Notes: generated from the sequence alone by a model not told the origin. A DNA stretch of 48,020 nucleotides from Thiocystis violacea (GCF_016583565.1 NZ_NRRF01000039.1:1-48020), one strand, 5' to 3'. Numbered from the stretch's first letter, positions 7,741 to 16,768 are shown. Numbers and translations are program-made.

Positions 7741-8658
7741 ATGAGCCTCTACCCAAGACTCGACGATCTGCTGGAGCTTCGTCATCAGGCCCATACACTG
7801 GGGCTGCAGTCGCATCATCTGGTCAACTCCGCCTTCGCCGGGCTCTACGCCTCGGTCTTCCGTGGCGCTGGCGTGAACTTCGAGGAGGTGCGCGAGTACC
7901 GCGAGGGCGACGACATCCGCTATATGGACTGGAAGGTGACGGCGCGCACGAATGAGCCGCACATGAAGATCTTCCGCGAGGAGCGTGAGCGCTCGGTCGT
8001 GCTCTGCGTGGACAAGGGTCCGCACATGAATTTCGGCACCCGTGGCACCTTCAAGTCGGTTCAGGCCGCGCGCGCGGCGGCGCTCATCGGATGGGCCGCG
8101 AGCCGGCTCAATGATCGTGTCGGTGGTCTGGTGTTCGGCGACCCCAATAGCGGGCTTCAGCATTTCAGACCATCGCGCGGTCGGCGCGGTCTCTGGCAGC
8201 TGCTGCGCACGCTGACCGAGCCAGGCGCCGAGATGGATCCCTCCATCGATTGTCTCAGCGGTGCCCTGAGGCGGGCGACCTCGGGTCTGCCGACCGGCTC
8301 TCTGGTCTTCGTCATCGCGGATCTGAATCGCGACGCCATGGGGCTGGAGCAGATCCTCGGCGACCTCTGCCAGCGCAATACGGTCGCCCTGGTTCCGATC
8401 GACGACCCGGCCGATTGGCAGATCCCCGCCATGGGTATCGCGACCTTCACGAGCACGGACGGCGAGCTCGTCGAGATCGACACGGACGACGCTCAGGCCG
8501 CCGAACGCTATCTGCGCGCCTGGGAGGAGCGGCGCGAGCGGCTGCAGGCCATGGCGCATCGGCTCCACATCGTGATGCTTCCCGTGCGCACGGACACGGA
8601 GATCCACCTCACACTCATCCGCAACTTGGAGCAGCGAGCACGCTCGCGGGCGGTCTGA
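7741..8658 (+). CDS. DUF58-domain protein of the MoxR/Bat operon
   Basis: This 305-residue protein has the DUF58 core signature VREYREGDDIRYMDWKVTAR near residues 50-70. A VWA-like fold follows in which the metal site is not well conserved (CVDKGPHMN in place of DxSxS). DUF58 proteins nearly always lie directly after moxR and are thought to act with the ATPase on the cytoplasmic side. There is no signal peptide and no membrane segment. The ATG at 7741 is the first start in frame, and the next gene begins 16 bases after the stop. The function is inferred from context only. Confidence 0.92.
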   Translation: MSLYPRLDDLLELRHQAHTLGLQSHHLVNSAFAGLYASVFRGAGVNFEEVREYREGDDIRYMDWKVTARTNEPHMKIFREERERSVVLCVDKGPHMNFGTRGTFKSVQAARAAALIGWAASRLNDRVGGLVFGDPNSGLQHFRPSRGRRGLWQLLRTLTEPGAEMDPSIDCLSGALRRATSGLPTGSLVFVIADLNRDAMGLEQILGDLCQRNTVALVPIDDPADWQIPAMGIATFTSTDGELVEIDTDDAQAAERYLRAWEERRERLQAMAHRLHIVMLPVRTDTEIHLTLIRNLEQRARSRAV

Positions 8659-8674
8659 TGGACCGATTCTTCTG

Positions 8675-9256
8675 ATGGATACGATCTTCACTCCACTCCA
8701 ACAGGCCCAGCCGCTACGCGACATTCGCGACATCCCGCCGATCCCCTGGTGGCCACCGGCACCGGGCTGGTGGCTGATCCTGGGTGGCTTGGTCCTGATC
8801 GGCTATGCGATCTGGCGCTGGCGCGTCCCGCTGAGTCTGCGGGTACCCATCCCCGGCATCACGCTGGGCACCTGGCGTTGGGACGCGGCGGCCGCCCTGC
8901 GGGACTTGAGACGTCGAATCCGCGCCGGCCAGGATCCCAAGGCGACGGCCGGCGAGCTCTCCGAACTGCTGCGCCGCATCGCCATGGCGCGCCTCGGCCG
9001 CCCCGCCTGCGCCGGTCTGACTGGCCGGGATTGGCTGGACTGGCTGTCCGCGCACGACCCCAACGGCTTCTCCTGGAGCGAGCGCGGAACGCCGCTGCTG
9101 GTCGCGCCTTACGCCCCGCCCGGCGCCTTCAGGGAGGATCTCATGGCCTTGATCACGGCCGCCGAGGGCTGGGTGAGCGCGCGCGAGCCCAAGCAGCGTG
9201 CATGGCGCCTCTGGTCGACGCGGCCGGCGTCCGCGGGAGGTGATGGCAATGTTTGA
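8675..9256 (+). CDS. DUF4381-domain membrane protein
   Basis: This 193-residue protein begins with a short Pro-rich N-terminus (DIPPIPWWPPAPGW) leading into one membrane helix (WWLILGGLVLIGYAIWRW, about residues 28-47). A basic cytoplasmic domain with AAAALRDLRRRI and a Trp-rich GLTGRDWLDWLS motif follows. This layout fits DUF4381, a small protein commonly found between the DUF58 and first VWA gene in proteobacterial moxR/bat operons. It overlaps the next gene by 8 bases, suggesting coupled translation. It probably anchors or links the ATPase/VWA complex at the inner membrane; this is inference. Confidence 0.85.
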   Translation: MDTIFTPLQQAQPLRDIRDIPPIPWWPPAPGWWLILGGLVLIGYAIWRWRVPLSLRVPIPGITLGTWRWDAAAALRDLRRRIRAGQDPKATAGELSELLRRIAMARLGRPACAGLTGRDWLDWLSAHDPNGFSWSERGTPLLVAPYAPPGAFREDLMALITAAEGWVSAREPKQRAWRLWSTRPASAGGDGNV

Positions 9257-10289
9257 ATTCCACTGGCCCTGGGCCGGACTGCTCCTGCCGCTGCCCTGGA
9301 TCCTGCCCTATCTCTGGCCGGACCGCCGCGAGCAGGTCGAGGAGACCCTGGAGGGGCAGCGCGAGACCTTGCTCCACCCGCGCCTCGACGAGTTGAGGGA
9401 GGCCTTCAGCGCCCGTCGTCCGCGTCTTCAGCTCGCTGGCTGGCTGCACCGCGCGCTGCTCTACCTGCTCTGGATCGCGCTGGTTCTCGCGCTCATGCAG
9501 CCACAGTGGCTGACGCCCTACACCGAGGTCAGCACACCGGGCTACGACCTCATGATCGCCGTCGACGGCTCGCATTCCATGGAGGCGCTCGACTTCAGCG
9601 TCGAGGGCCGTCAGGTCAACCGCATGGCCGTGGTCAAGGGCGTCATGGGGCGCTTCATCGACAATCGCGACGGCGATCGCGTCGGACTCATCCTCTTCGG
9701 CAGCCAGGCTTTCATCCTCTCGCCGCTGAGCCTGGACCGCCACGCCGTGCATCAGTTGCTCGACGGCGTGGTGCCCAGCATCGCCGGACCGGCCACGGCG
9801 CTCGGCGATGCCATCGCGCTCGGCGTCAGCAAGCTGCGCGAGCGCCCGGAAGGCTCACGCGTCATGATCGTGATCGCGGACGGCGACAACAACGCCGGCA
9901 GCTTCGCCCCCAAGGAGGCGGCCCTGCTGGCCCGCGCCACGGGGACGCGCATCTACGTCGTCGGCGTGGGCAGCAAACAGACGCAGATCCCCATCTTCGA
10001 GGATGGCAGCGTGCGCTATCGCGACGACCTCACCATGGACGAGGAGACGCTGCAGGAGATCGCCAACCTGACGGGCGGCGGCTACTTCCGCGCGACCGAC
10101 ACCAGCGCCCTGGAGGAGATCTCCACCCGGATCGGGCAGCTGGAGAAGACCGAGGCCGAGGCCCGGACCGCCTTCCTGCCCAAACCACTCTACCGTTGGC
10201 CCTTGGGGATGGCGCTCTTGGCGCTGCTCGGGCTCGGCCTCTTCCCCGAGGGGCGCAAGCGTTACGTGCGCAGGCTCGCCAGTGTCTGA
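9249..10289 (+). CDS. batA: BatA-like membrane protein with VWA domain
   Basis: This 346-residue inner membrane protein has an N-terminal segment with membrane helices (WPWAGLLLPLPWILPYLW, then LLYLLWIALVLALMQP). The VWA domain has an intact metal (MIDAS) site: D106-G-S108-H-S110, the Thr in GPATALGD and the Asp in IADGDN. A C-terminal membrane helix follows (LGMALLALLGLGLF). BatA proteins are partners of MoxR ATPases and were first linked to aerotolerance in Bacteroides. I chose ATG 9249 because GGAGG (9237-9241) is 7 bases upstream; ATG 9243 and a longer reading from 9198 are less likely. The start overlaps the DUF4381 gene by 8 bases. Confidence 0.9.
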   Translation: MFEFHWPWAGLLLPLPWILPYLWPDRREQVEETLEGQRETLLHPRLDELREAFSARRPRLQLAGWLHRALLYLLWIALVLALMQPQWLTPYTEVSTPGYDLMIAVDGSHSMEALDFSVEGRQVNRMAVVKGVMGRFIDNRDGDRVGLILFGSQAFILSPLSLDRHAVHQLLDGVVPSIAGPATALGDAIALGVSKLRERPEGSRVMIVIADGDNNAGSFAPKEAALLARATGTRIYVVGVGSKQTQIPIFEDGSVRYRDDLTMDEETLQEIANLTGGGYFRATDTSALEEISTRIGQLEKTEAEARTAFLPKPLYRWPLGMALLALLGLGLFPEGRKRYVRRLASV

Positions 10290-11352
10290 TCAAGGCTTTC
10301 ATTTCTCGCAACCGCTCTGGCTCCTGGGGCTGCTCGCCGTCATCCCCGTCGCCATCTGGCTGGTCCGCAGCGCGGCGCGTGCCGCCAAGGGACCGATTCA
10401 CCGCTACGCGGATCCGCACCTGCTGCCGCACCTGACGGGAACCCGCGATCTGCGCACCACCGAGCGCTGGGGGCGCTTCCTGCGCTGGAGTCTGCTCTGG
10501 GCGCTCCTGCTCATCGCCATGGCCGGTCCGCGCTGGGACTACACCGACGTCCGGCTCTTCCACCCCGGCAACAATCTGCTGGTGCTCCTGGACATCTCGC
10601 GCTCCATGCTGGCCGAGGACGTCAGTCCCAGCCGCCTCGGCCGCGCCCGACAGGAGCTGCAGGACCTCATCGTCAATGATCGCGAGGTGCGGCTGGGCCT
10701 GATCGTCTTCGCCTCGGTGCCGCATGTGCTCTCGCCCATCACCGAGGACACCAGCAGCATCCTCAACACCCTGCCGGCGCTCTCGGCCGATCTGGCCAGT
10801 CCCAGCCTGCAGGGCAGCAGCCTGACGCGCGCGCTGGATCGCGCGGAGAGCCTGCTCGCCGGTCTGCCCGAGGACAGCGCCCGCGCCATCCTCTTGATCT
10901 CGGACGGCGACTTCAACGAGCCCGGCCTGCTCGACCGGGTCGCGCGGCTCGGCGCGGAGGGCATCCGCTTCCACACGCTCGGCATTGGCACCACCCAGGG
11001 CGCGACCGTGCCGGCGCCGCAAGGCGGGGTGGTGGTCGATCCGGCCGACCCCGAGCGCAAACCGGTGCGCTCCGCCCTCAACGCGCGTCAGCTCGAAAAC
11101 CTGGCTCAGGCCGGCGGCGGATTCTATCTGGCGGCCGATTACCGCGACTCGGACACCACCGCCATCCTCAAGGCCGCAACCCGCAGCCGGTTGCCGCCGG
11201 AGGCCAGTGACGCGCGCACCCGCATCTGGAACGAGCGCTTCTGGCTGCCGGTGCTGCTCCTGGCGGCATTGCTGCTTCCCCAGTTCCGCGGCACTGGCCG
11301 GCGTCCTCCGCGCCGCCGTTCGAGCGCCGCGGCATCGCGAGGTGCGCCCTGA
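10282..11352 (+). CDS. batB: BatB-like membrane protein with VWA domain
   Basis: This 356-residue second VWA protein has two N-terminal membrane helices (PLWLLGLLAVIPVAIWLV; LLWALLLIAMAGP). The MIDAS residues are D104, S106, S108 (LDISRS), the Ser/Thr in GSSLTRALD and the Asp in ISDGDFN. A C-terminal helix (FWLPVLLLAALLL) and an Arg-rich tail follow. Translation starts at GTG 10282, overlapping the previous stop by 8 bases; its own TGA overlaps the next ATG by one base. Two VWA paralogs in series, as here, are the normal Bat arrangement. The two probably interact through their VWA domains and with the TPR protein encoded next. Confidence 0.9.
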   Translation: MSDQGFHFSQPLWLLGLLAVIPVAIWLVRSAARAAKGPIHRYADPHLLPHLTGTRDLRTTERWGRFLRWSLLWALLLIAMAGPRWDYTDVRLFHPGNNLLVLLDISRSMLAEDVSPSRLGRARQELQDLIVNDREVRLGLIVFASVPHVLSPITEDTSSILNTLPALSADLASPSLQGSSLTRALDRAESLLAGLPEDSARAILLISDGDFNEPGLLDRVARLGAEGIRFHTLGIGTTQGATVPAPQGGVVVDPADPERKPVRSALNARQLENLAQAGGGFYLAADYRDSDTTAILKAATRSRLPPEASDARTRIWNERFWLPVLLLAALLLPQFRGTGRRPPRRRSSAAASRGAP

Positions 11353-13154
11353 TGAGCTCCAGTCTGCACCCGATCCGAACCGCGGCTCATGCGCTCGCGC
11401 TCATCGGCCTGGTCGCGCTGCCCGTGCGCGCGGACTGGCTGCGCACGGATGAGCAGAAGGCCTACGACAGCTACCGCGACGGCCGCTACGAGGCGGCGGC
11501 GCAAACCTTCGAGGATCCTTACCGACAGGGTGTGGCCTTCTATCGCGCAGGCGACTACCAGAAGGCCGAACGCGCCTTCGGCGAGGCTACGCAGGGGCGT
11601 TTCGGCGAAGAGGCTGAGTACAACCTGGGGAACACGCGCTTCCAGCTCGGCGACTACACCGGGGCCGCGCAGGCGTATGAGGATGTACTCGGCGCCAATC
11701 CCTCCCACGAGGATGCGGCCTACAACCTGGCGCTGACGCGCGCCATGCTTGCCCGCCTGGAGCAGGAACAGTTCCGCGACCAGACCGAAGAAAAGAAGCC
11801 GGACGAGACCAAGGAGCAGGCCGGGGACAAGGAGCAACGCGCGCAATCGAGCGAGCAGCGCCGGGAGCAGGAGTCCAAGCAGCAGGAGCAGAACCAGCAA
11901 CAGCAGTCCGAGCAGCAGTCGCAAGAGCAACAGTCTCAACAAGATCAGTCTCAACAAGATCAGTCTGAACAAGAGCAGTCCCAGGAAAAACAGTCCGAGC
12001 AACAGCAGTCCGAGCAACAGCAGTCCCAGCAGCAGCAGTCCCAGCAGCAGCAGTCCCAGCAGCAGCAATCCCAGCAGCAAGAGGCTAGCGATCAGCAGCA
12101 GCAATCGGATCAGCAGCAATCCGGGCAGCAGCAGGAGAGCGAGCAGCAGCAGTCTGGAGAGGGTCAACCGCAGGAGTCGGGCAAATCCGGCTCCGAGTCT
12201 CAGGACCAGCAGGACGGTGAATCCGCGAGCGAGTCCGGGGAGCAGAGCGGTGATGCGGGCGCCGAGCAGGGCGCCGAGGGCAAGGGCCGCGAGCGCGAAC
12301 AGACGCAAGGCGCCGGCGACGAATCCCAGGACGAGACCGGTCAGGAGGGCGCGAAGACGCGGGAGTCGACCGGCGGCGGCGAGACCGGAGAGCAGACGGA
12401 GCGTTCGGCCGGTGATCGCGAGGAGTCCAGCAAGCGGGAGTCGGGTTCGCGGCAAGACCAGCAAGAGCGCTCCCAGGAGGGTGCCGCGAAGGACAAGGAG
12501 GCCGCCGAGCAGAACGACCAGGGCGAACCCAAGGAGACTCGCCCGGAAGGCGAGCAAAGCGGCAAGGAGGCTGACATGCAGCGGCGCGACGCCAAGGCTG
12601 GGGATAAGGGCGAGGACCAGGGCGCACGCGAATCCGATCGCCAGGACCGCCGAGACGAGAAGGCGGGCGGCGGCGAACAGGAGCTCGACCAGGCCGGCGG
12701 CGAGCGGGAAGGCGAGCAGGACAAGGGCCGCTCCGAGCGCGAACCGCGCGAGGAGGGTGCGGGCGGAGACAGACCCGATGACCGGGCGCGCGAAGAGGAC
12801 AAGGGCCGCGGCCGCGAGGCGCGCTCCGACTCCCAACAGCTCGGGCCGCCCGGGAAGCGCGGCTCGGCCGAGCTTCCCGACAACATCGACGAGCGCCAGA
12901 CCAAGGCCGTCGAGCAATTCGATCAGCTCGGACTCAGGCCGGGTGCGGATCAGGACGCCGAGACCCGCGAGGGTCAGATGCCCTCCCTGGATGGGCTGAG
13001 GGCGATGGGCGGTCCGGGCATGGCTGCCATGGAACAACGTCTGAGGCAGATACAGGGTGATCCCACATTGCTCATGCGCAATCAGTTTCGCATCGAAGAG
13101 CTGCGCGAGTCGCAGGGCCTGACAGGACCCTGGCGGGAGACGCGCCCATGGTGA
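11352..13154 (+). CDS. BatC-like TPR protein with very large Gln/Ser/Glu-rich tail
   Basis: This 600-residue protein has a signal peptide (hydrophobic ALALIGLVALPVRA, probable cut before DWLRT). Two to three TPR units (about residues 30-130: AYDSYRDGRYEAAAQTF, AEYNLGNTRFQLGDYTGAAQAYEDVLGANP) follow. Roughly 400 residues of low-complexity sequence come next: first Gln/Ser/Glu blocks (about 175-270), then Gly/Glu/Lys/Arg/Asp-rich stretches with no folded domain. The last 80 residues (PDNIDERQTKAVEQF to the end) look ordered again. The TPR part is what usually defines BatC-like proteins; the tail is far longer than the roughly 200-300 residues I would expect. It lies between batB and batD, overlapping both. 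The tail probably extends in the periplasm and binds partners; this is inference. Confidence 0.85.
   Translation: MSSSLHPIRTAAHALALIGLVALPVRADWLRTDEQKAYDSYRDGRYEAAAQTFEDPYRQGVAFYRAGDYQKAERAFGEATQGRFGEEAEYNLGNTRFQLGDYTGAAQAYEDVLGANPSHEDAAYNLALTRAMLARLEQEQFRDQTEEKKPDETKEQAGDKEQRAQSSEQRREQESKQQEQNQQQQSEQQSQEQQSQQDQSQQDQSEQEQSQEKQSEQQQSEQQQSQQQQSQQQQSQQQQSQQQEASDQQQQSDQQQSGQQQESEQQQSGEGQPQESGKSGSESQDQQDGESASESGEQSGDAGAEQGAEGKGREREQTQGAGDESQDETGQEGAKTRESTGGGETGEQTERSAGDREESSKRESGSRQDQQERSQEGAAKDKEAAEQNDQGEPKETRPEGEQSGKEADMQRRDAKAGDKGEDQGARESDRQDRRDEKAGGGEQELDQAGGEREGEQDKGRSEREPREEGAGGDRPDDRAREEDKGRGREARSDSQQLGPPGKRGSAELPDNIDERQTKAVEQFDQLGLRPGADQDAETREGQMPSLDGLRAMGGPGMAAMEQRLRQIQGDPTLLMRNQFRIEELRESQGLTGPWRETRPW
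11874..12150 (+). repeat. CAG-rich tandem repeat coding for Gln/Ser
   Basis: Inside the TPR gene, 12-15-base units such as CAGTCCCAGCAGCAG and AGTCTCAACAAGATC are repeated in frame, encoding QQQQS, SQQDQ and SEQQQ blocks. The near-identical 15-base units at about 12014-12070 are nearly perfect copies. All units keep the reading frame, so slippage would change tail length without breaking the protein. Confidence 0.8.
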
Positions 13155-14992
13155 TGTCTCATAGCGGTGCCGCGCGGCGGGCTTCGCGCGGCCGGTCTCG
13201 CGGGTCATCGCGCGCTGTGCTCCGTGGCCTTGGTGCCCTCGCCATCGTGTTCGGCTTCATCGTCGCGGGCATCCCGAACCTCTTTGCGCAACCCTATGGC
13301 TATGGCCCAGGGGCGTACGGGCAGCCGTACTATGCGCCGCCCTATTCGGGCCAACAGCCCCAGCAACCGGGCCAGCCGCAGAGCCAATTCCCGCAATTCC
13401 GCCCCGTGCCGCCGACCAATGCCCAGGGTGCGCCGCCGCGCTATGCGCCGCGACCCGCTCAGCCTCAGATGCCGACCCAGCCGCAAGGTCAGGCGCCCTA
13501 CGGCTATCCCGGCTACCAGCAGCCCAACTACCAGCAGCCCGGCTACCAACAGCCCGGCTACCAACAGCCCGGCTGGGCTCCCGGCTATGGGCAGGCGCCT
13601 TATGCGGCCACTCAGCGCCAGGCACCCCAGGTCGAATGGCGCCTGGAGGAGCTGGATCCCTATCTGCAGCAGCCCGTCATCCTGCATCTGGACGTCGTCA
13701 GTAGCGATAACCTGAGCACGGCCAATCTGGAGCTGGCCCCCTCGGGCGACTTCCTGATCAAGACGCTGAAGGGACCCGACACCAGTACCCGCGAGCGCGA
13801 TGGACGGCGCGAGATCGTCAACAGCTTCGTGCTGACCGTGGTCCCGTTGCGCGCGGGAGATCTGGCGCTGCCGTCGATCAAGGTCTCCGGCGATCAGGTC
13901 ATCGGTGGCATGACGCAGCGCTACGAGGCACGCACGGAGCAATCGCTCCATCTGCAGGTGCGTCCGTCGATGACCTCCGTGCGGCCCTGGCTTCCGCTGC
14001 GCTCACTGACGCTGAAGTCCAGCCTCGACCGCGAAGGGACGCTGGAGCCCGGTCAGCCGGTGACGCTGGCCTTGGAGATCGAGGGCGTGGGCGCGACCGC
14101 CGTGCAGCTGCCAAGCCTGGAGAATCAGCTGGTCGGCCCTGACTTCCGCGTCTATCGCGAGCAGACCCTGACCGACACCCAGCTCTCATCGAACGAACGT
14201 CAGCTCACCGCCACGCGGACCGAGTACTACACCCTGGTTCCGCAGGTTGGCGGACGCATCAGCCTGCCGGAGATGAGCATCGCCTGGTGGAACGTCGATC
14301 TCGGAACCCGTGAGGTTGCGCGGCTGCCGATCAAGACGCTGTCGATCCGCGGTGGCGGGCCATTCGGGTTCTCGACCTCCGCCCTCACCGCGTCCGGCTG
14401 GGCCAAGATCTGGATTCCCCTCGCCGGGATCTTCCTGCTGATCGCGGGATATTGGGTCGGCGTCTTCTACCGTGGCCGCCCCTGGCAGCTGAGTCGGGCG
14501 TCGCTAGGTGTGCTCTGGCGGGCGCTGAAAGCAGGACTTGGCTTCATTGGGCGACGGATCGGCCCCTCTCTGGAGGGACTCAAGCCGGCGGTCGTCCTGC
14601 CCCGGGCGCGCGCGGCGATGCGGCGCGCGCTGCCGGCGGGCAGCCAGCTGCAACGTTGCATTCGCCAGGCGAATCGCGCCGCGACGCCGGAGGACTGGTG
14701 CGCGGTCTTCGAGGAGGAGTCGCGCGGCTGTCTGCGACTCAAGGGCGACTTCACCCAGCCCACCCTCACGCGGCAGATCGTCTCCCTGCGGCCTGGGGCT
14801 AGCCGAGAGCGGCTGGAGCAGCTGATGCGGCAGCTGGACGCCGCGCGCTATGGCCGCGAGTCCATCGACTTCACGCAATGGAAGCGCGAGCTGATGGGCC
14901 AGCTGCGTCCCGGCGCCGGTCTCACGCGACGCACCAAGGCCGAGGGCGGTGTTCGCTGGGCTGCACTTCCCGCGCTGAACCCGAGCGCCTGA
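13148..14992 (+). CDS. batD: BatD-like membrane protein with Pro/Gln/Tyr repeat
   Basis: This 614-residue protein has a basic N-terminus and one signal/anchor helix (LGALAIVFGFIVAGIPNLFA, about residues 28-47). Residues about 48-155 are Pro/Gln/Tyr/Gly-rich with four QQPGY/QQPNY copies. Beta-sandwich-like domains typical of BatD follow, with one membrane helix at about 420-441 (IWIPLAGIFLLIAGYWVGVFY) and a C-terminal cytoplasmic domain of about 170 residues. BatD proteins span the inner membrane and close the moxR/bat operon. The start at 13148 has GGGAG 8 bases upstream and overlaps the previous gene by 7 bases. The Pro/Gln/Tyr extension is unusual for BatD and may be disordered. Confidence 0.85.
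   Translation: MVMSHSGAARRASRGRSRGSSRAVLRGLGALAIVFGFIVAGIPNLFAQPYGYGPGAYGQPYYAPPYSGQQPQQPGQPQSQFPQFRPVPPTNAQGAPPRYAPRPAQPQMPTQPQGQAPYGYPGYQQPNYQQPGYQQPGYQQPGWAPGYGQAPYAATQRQAPQVEWRLEELDPYLQQPVILHLDVVSSDNLSTANLELAPSGDFLIKTLKGPDTSTRERDGRREIVNSFVLTVVPLRAGDLALPSIKVSGDQVIGGMTQRYEARTEQSLHLQVRPSMTSVRPWLPLRSLTLKSSLDREGTLEPGQPVTLALEIEGVGATAVQLPSLENQLVGPDFRVYREQTLTDTQLSSNERQLTATRTEYYTLVPQVGGRISLPEMSIAWWNVDLGTREVARLPIKTLSIRGGGPFGFSTSALTASGWAKIWIPLAGIFLLIAGYWVGVFYRGRPWQLSRASLGVLWRALKAGLGFIGRRIGPSLEGLKPAVVLPRARAAMRRALPAGSQLQRCIRQANRAATPEDWCAVFEEESRGCLRLKGDFTQPTLTRQIVSLRPGASRERLEQLMRQLDAARYGRESIDFTQWKRELMGQLRPGAGLTRRTKAEGGVRWAALPALNPSA
13513..13574 (+). repeat. 15-base tandem repeat in batD
   Basis: Four copies of a unit like GGCTACCAACAGCCC encode QQPNY/QQPGY pentapeptides in the periplasmic N-terminal part. 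The third and fourth units are identical in sequence. Confidence 0.8.
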
Positions 14993-15328
14993 ACGGGTCG
15001 GCGGTTTCCGTGATTGTTCCATCCTCGCGCCGCCGCCAGGATCTAGGATAATCTCCAGGCAGGGGGCTGCCCCAGCCGCTTTCCCGCCAACTCACCTCCA
15101 CCTTAGGCGGCTCCCATCCTTTGCGGATGCAGCCGCGAGGGGCTCGGGCGAGGTCGGCTGGCACCTCTTGCTGTTTTGTTGCCCGTCACCCGCGAGGCGC
15201 TTGGCCCACTGCAACCCTGGGATCGGCAAGTGCCGGGTTTCCAGCCGCTGGTCGCTGGCGACCGGACGCTGACGGCCCCGTTCAGAGTGAAATTCCGTTG
15301 GAGATCGTCGAAAGGTTCCGTGTCGCCA
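14993..15328. other. Gene-free region between batD and mtgA
   Basis: 336 bases with no convincing gene. The mtgA frame is open through part of it from a TTG, but the added residues do not resemble the family. A short hairpin (GGTCGC-TG-GCGACC, near 15250) is visible. No clear promoter was found. Confidence 0.5.
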
Positions 15329-16204
15329 ATGACTGAGATCGGAGCGTCCGGTGGACATGAGGATCTGGTGCCGCCCTGTTCGCCTTCGATCGAGCATCCG
15401 GCGAGCACGCCCGCGCTTGGCGGACCGGACGCCATTGACCAGCCGTTCGCCGGGCTTGCAGAGCCGGCAGGCGTCAGGCGTTGGCTCGGGGGCCTCGATG
15501 CCGCGCGGCTGGCGTCGAGACTTTGGCGCTGGGCGCTGGGGGTTGCGATCTTCTGCGTCTTATCGAGTGCGGCACTGGTCATCGTGCTGCGTTGGGTGGA
15601 TCCGCCTGCCTCCGCCTTCATGCTGCAGCATGCCCTCAACCTCAGGCAATTCGATCAGCCGCCGCCGTACTACCAGCACGCGTGGATCCCCTGGAAGCGC
15701 ATCCCGAACAGCATCCGGCTGGCGGCGATCGCGGGTGAGGATCAGCGCTTTCCGAGCCACCTGGGGCTGGACCTGATCGAGATCCGGCACGCCCTGTCGG
15801 CCTACCTCTCGGGCGGGCGTCTGCGCGGGGCGAGCACCATTACGCAGCAGACCGCGAAGAACCTCTTTCTCTGGCCGGGATCCGGCTGGGGGCGCAAGCT
15901 GGCAGAGGGTTGGCTCACCCTGCTGATGGAGGTGCTCTGGCCGAAGGAGCGCATTCTCGAGGTCTATCTCAACATCGCGCAATTCAGTCCTCGCACTTAC
16001 GGAATCGAGTCCACCAGCCAACGCTTCTTCCAGCATTCGGCGAGTGAGCTGACGCCCGACGAGTCGGCGCTCATGATCGCGGTGCTCCCCGCGCCAGGCA
16101 ACTACTCCCTGGAACATCCCTCCGAGCGACTTCAGCGTCGCGCGGCCTGGATCCGCGACCAGACCAGACGGCTGGGCGGAACGCGCTATCTCGACCGACT
16201 CTAG
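15329..16204 (+). CDS. mtgA: Monofunctional peptidoglycan glycosyltransferase (GT51)
   Basis: This 291-residue GT51 enzyme polymerises lipid II into glycan strands at the periplasmic face. An N-terminal cytoplasmic stretch of about 65 residues precedes one membrane helix (ALGVAIFCVLSSAALVIVLRW). Catalytic motifs are present: EDQRFPSHLG (catalytic E137 in this numbering), RGASTITQQTAKNLFLW, RKLAEGWLTLLMEVLWPKERILE and the LNIAQFSPRTYGIE motif. There is no penicillin-binding transpeptidase domain, hence monofunctional. The start is uncertain: ATG 15329 is chosen. GTG 15320, which has AAAGG a few bases upstream, is an alternative, and a TTG at 15176 is unlikely. It is transcribed with the bat operon direction but separated by a long gap, so probably independently. 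Confidence 0.9.
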   Translation: MTEIGASGGHEDLVPPCSPSIEHPASTPALGGPDAIDQPFAGLAEPAGVRRWLGGLDAARLASRLWRWALGVAIFCVLSSAALVIVLRWVDPPASAFMLQHALNLRQFDQPPPYYQHAWIPWKRIPNSIRLAAIAGEDQRFPSHLGLDLIEIRHALSAYLSGGRLRGASTITQQTAKNLFLWPGSGWGRKLAEGWLTLLMEVLWPKERILEVYLNIAQFSPRTYGIESTSQRFFQHSASELTPDESALMIAVLPAPGNYSLEHPSERLQRRAAWIRDQTRRLGGTRYLDRL

Positions 16205-16267
16205 CCTCAGGTCGGCTCTCCCAGTCGGCTCGCTGGCAGGTGGCCGTCGCCGCAAGGGCATCGCGCA

Positions 16268-16768
16268 TCAGTCGCAATAGCGATCGACCAGCGCCGCGTG
16301 ATAGGCAAGCTTGCTATCGTTGTAGTCCTTCTGCGTGCGCGTGCGGTAGCCCTTCATCACCTTTTCCTTCCACTTGGCGACTTCCGCGCGGTGTTTCGCG
16401 CACTTGGCCCGGTCGGGCTCTTTGTCCGAGTCCGCCGCCGCGCGTCTCGCGGCGGCCTCGCTCGCCTGTCTGGCCTTGAGGCGTGCTCCGTTCAGCCGCT
16501 CGCGCTCGGCGCGCATCTGGGCGGCCTGGCTGCCGATGGAGTATTTCTGCCCCGAGGCGGCGCCGTCAGAGCCGTCTGGCCCGCGGATGTCCACGGCAAA
16601 CGCCTCGACGTCGGCGTGCCCGCCACAGGCCGTTTGCTGGTAGATGATCCGGCCGTTGGGCTGTTGGCACTTGTAAAGCTCGGCGCGCGCCTGTGGCGCG
16701 ATGAGCACGGTGACGACAAGCAGCCCAAGGATCCGGGAGCCAGAGGGGCGGAGGCCGGAGTGCGACAT
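16268..16768 (-). CDS. Secreted DUF4124-domain protein
   Basis: This 166-residue protein has a signal peptide (GLLVVTVLIAPQARA, cut before ELYKC). The DUF4124 signature YKCQQPNGRIIYQQTACG with its two Cys follows. An Ala/Arg/Glu/Lys-rich helical segment (about 80-125) and a C-terminal part with two more Cys come after. DUF4124 proteins are small periplasmic proteins of unknown role, frequent in gamma- and betaproteobacteria. The ATG is preceded by GGAG at 8 bases. It converges with mtgA. Confidence 0.88.
   Translation of the reverse strand: MSHSGLRPSGSRILGLLVVTVLIAPQARAELYKCQQPNGRIIYQQTACGGHADVEAFAVDIRGPDGSDGAASGQKYSIGSQAAQMRAERERLNGARLKARQASEAAARRAAADSDKEPDRAKCAKHRAEVAKWKEKVMKGYRTRTQKDYNDSKLAYHAALVDRYCD

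Noticed and set aside
11139..13208. 689-residue Leu-rich open frame on the - strand
   Set aside because: It is the mirror of the CAG/GAG-rich TPR gene; runs of Leu arise from antisense CTG/CTC codons.
13513..13574. CRISPR-like repeats
   Set aside because: Repeats are contiguous, in frame and coding (QQPGY); there are no spacers.
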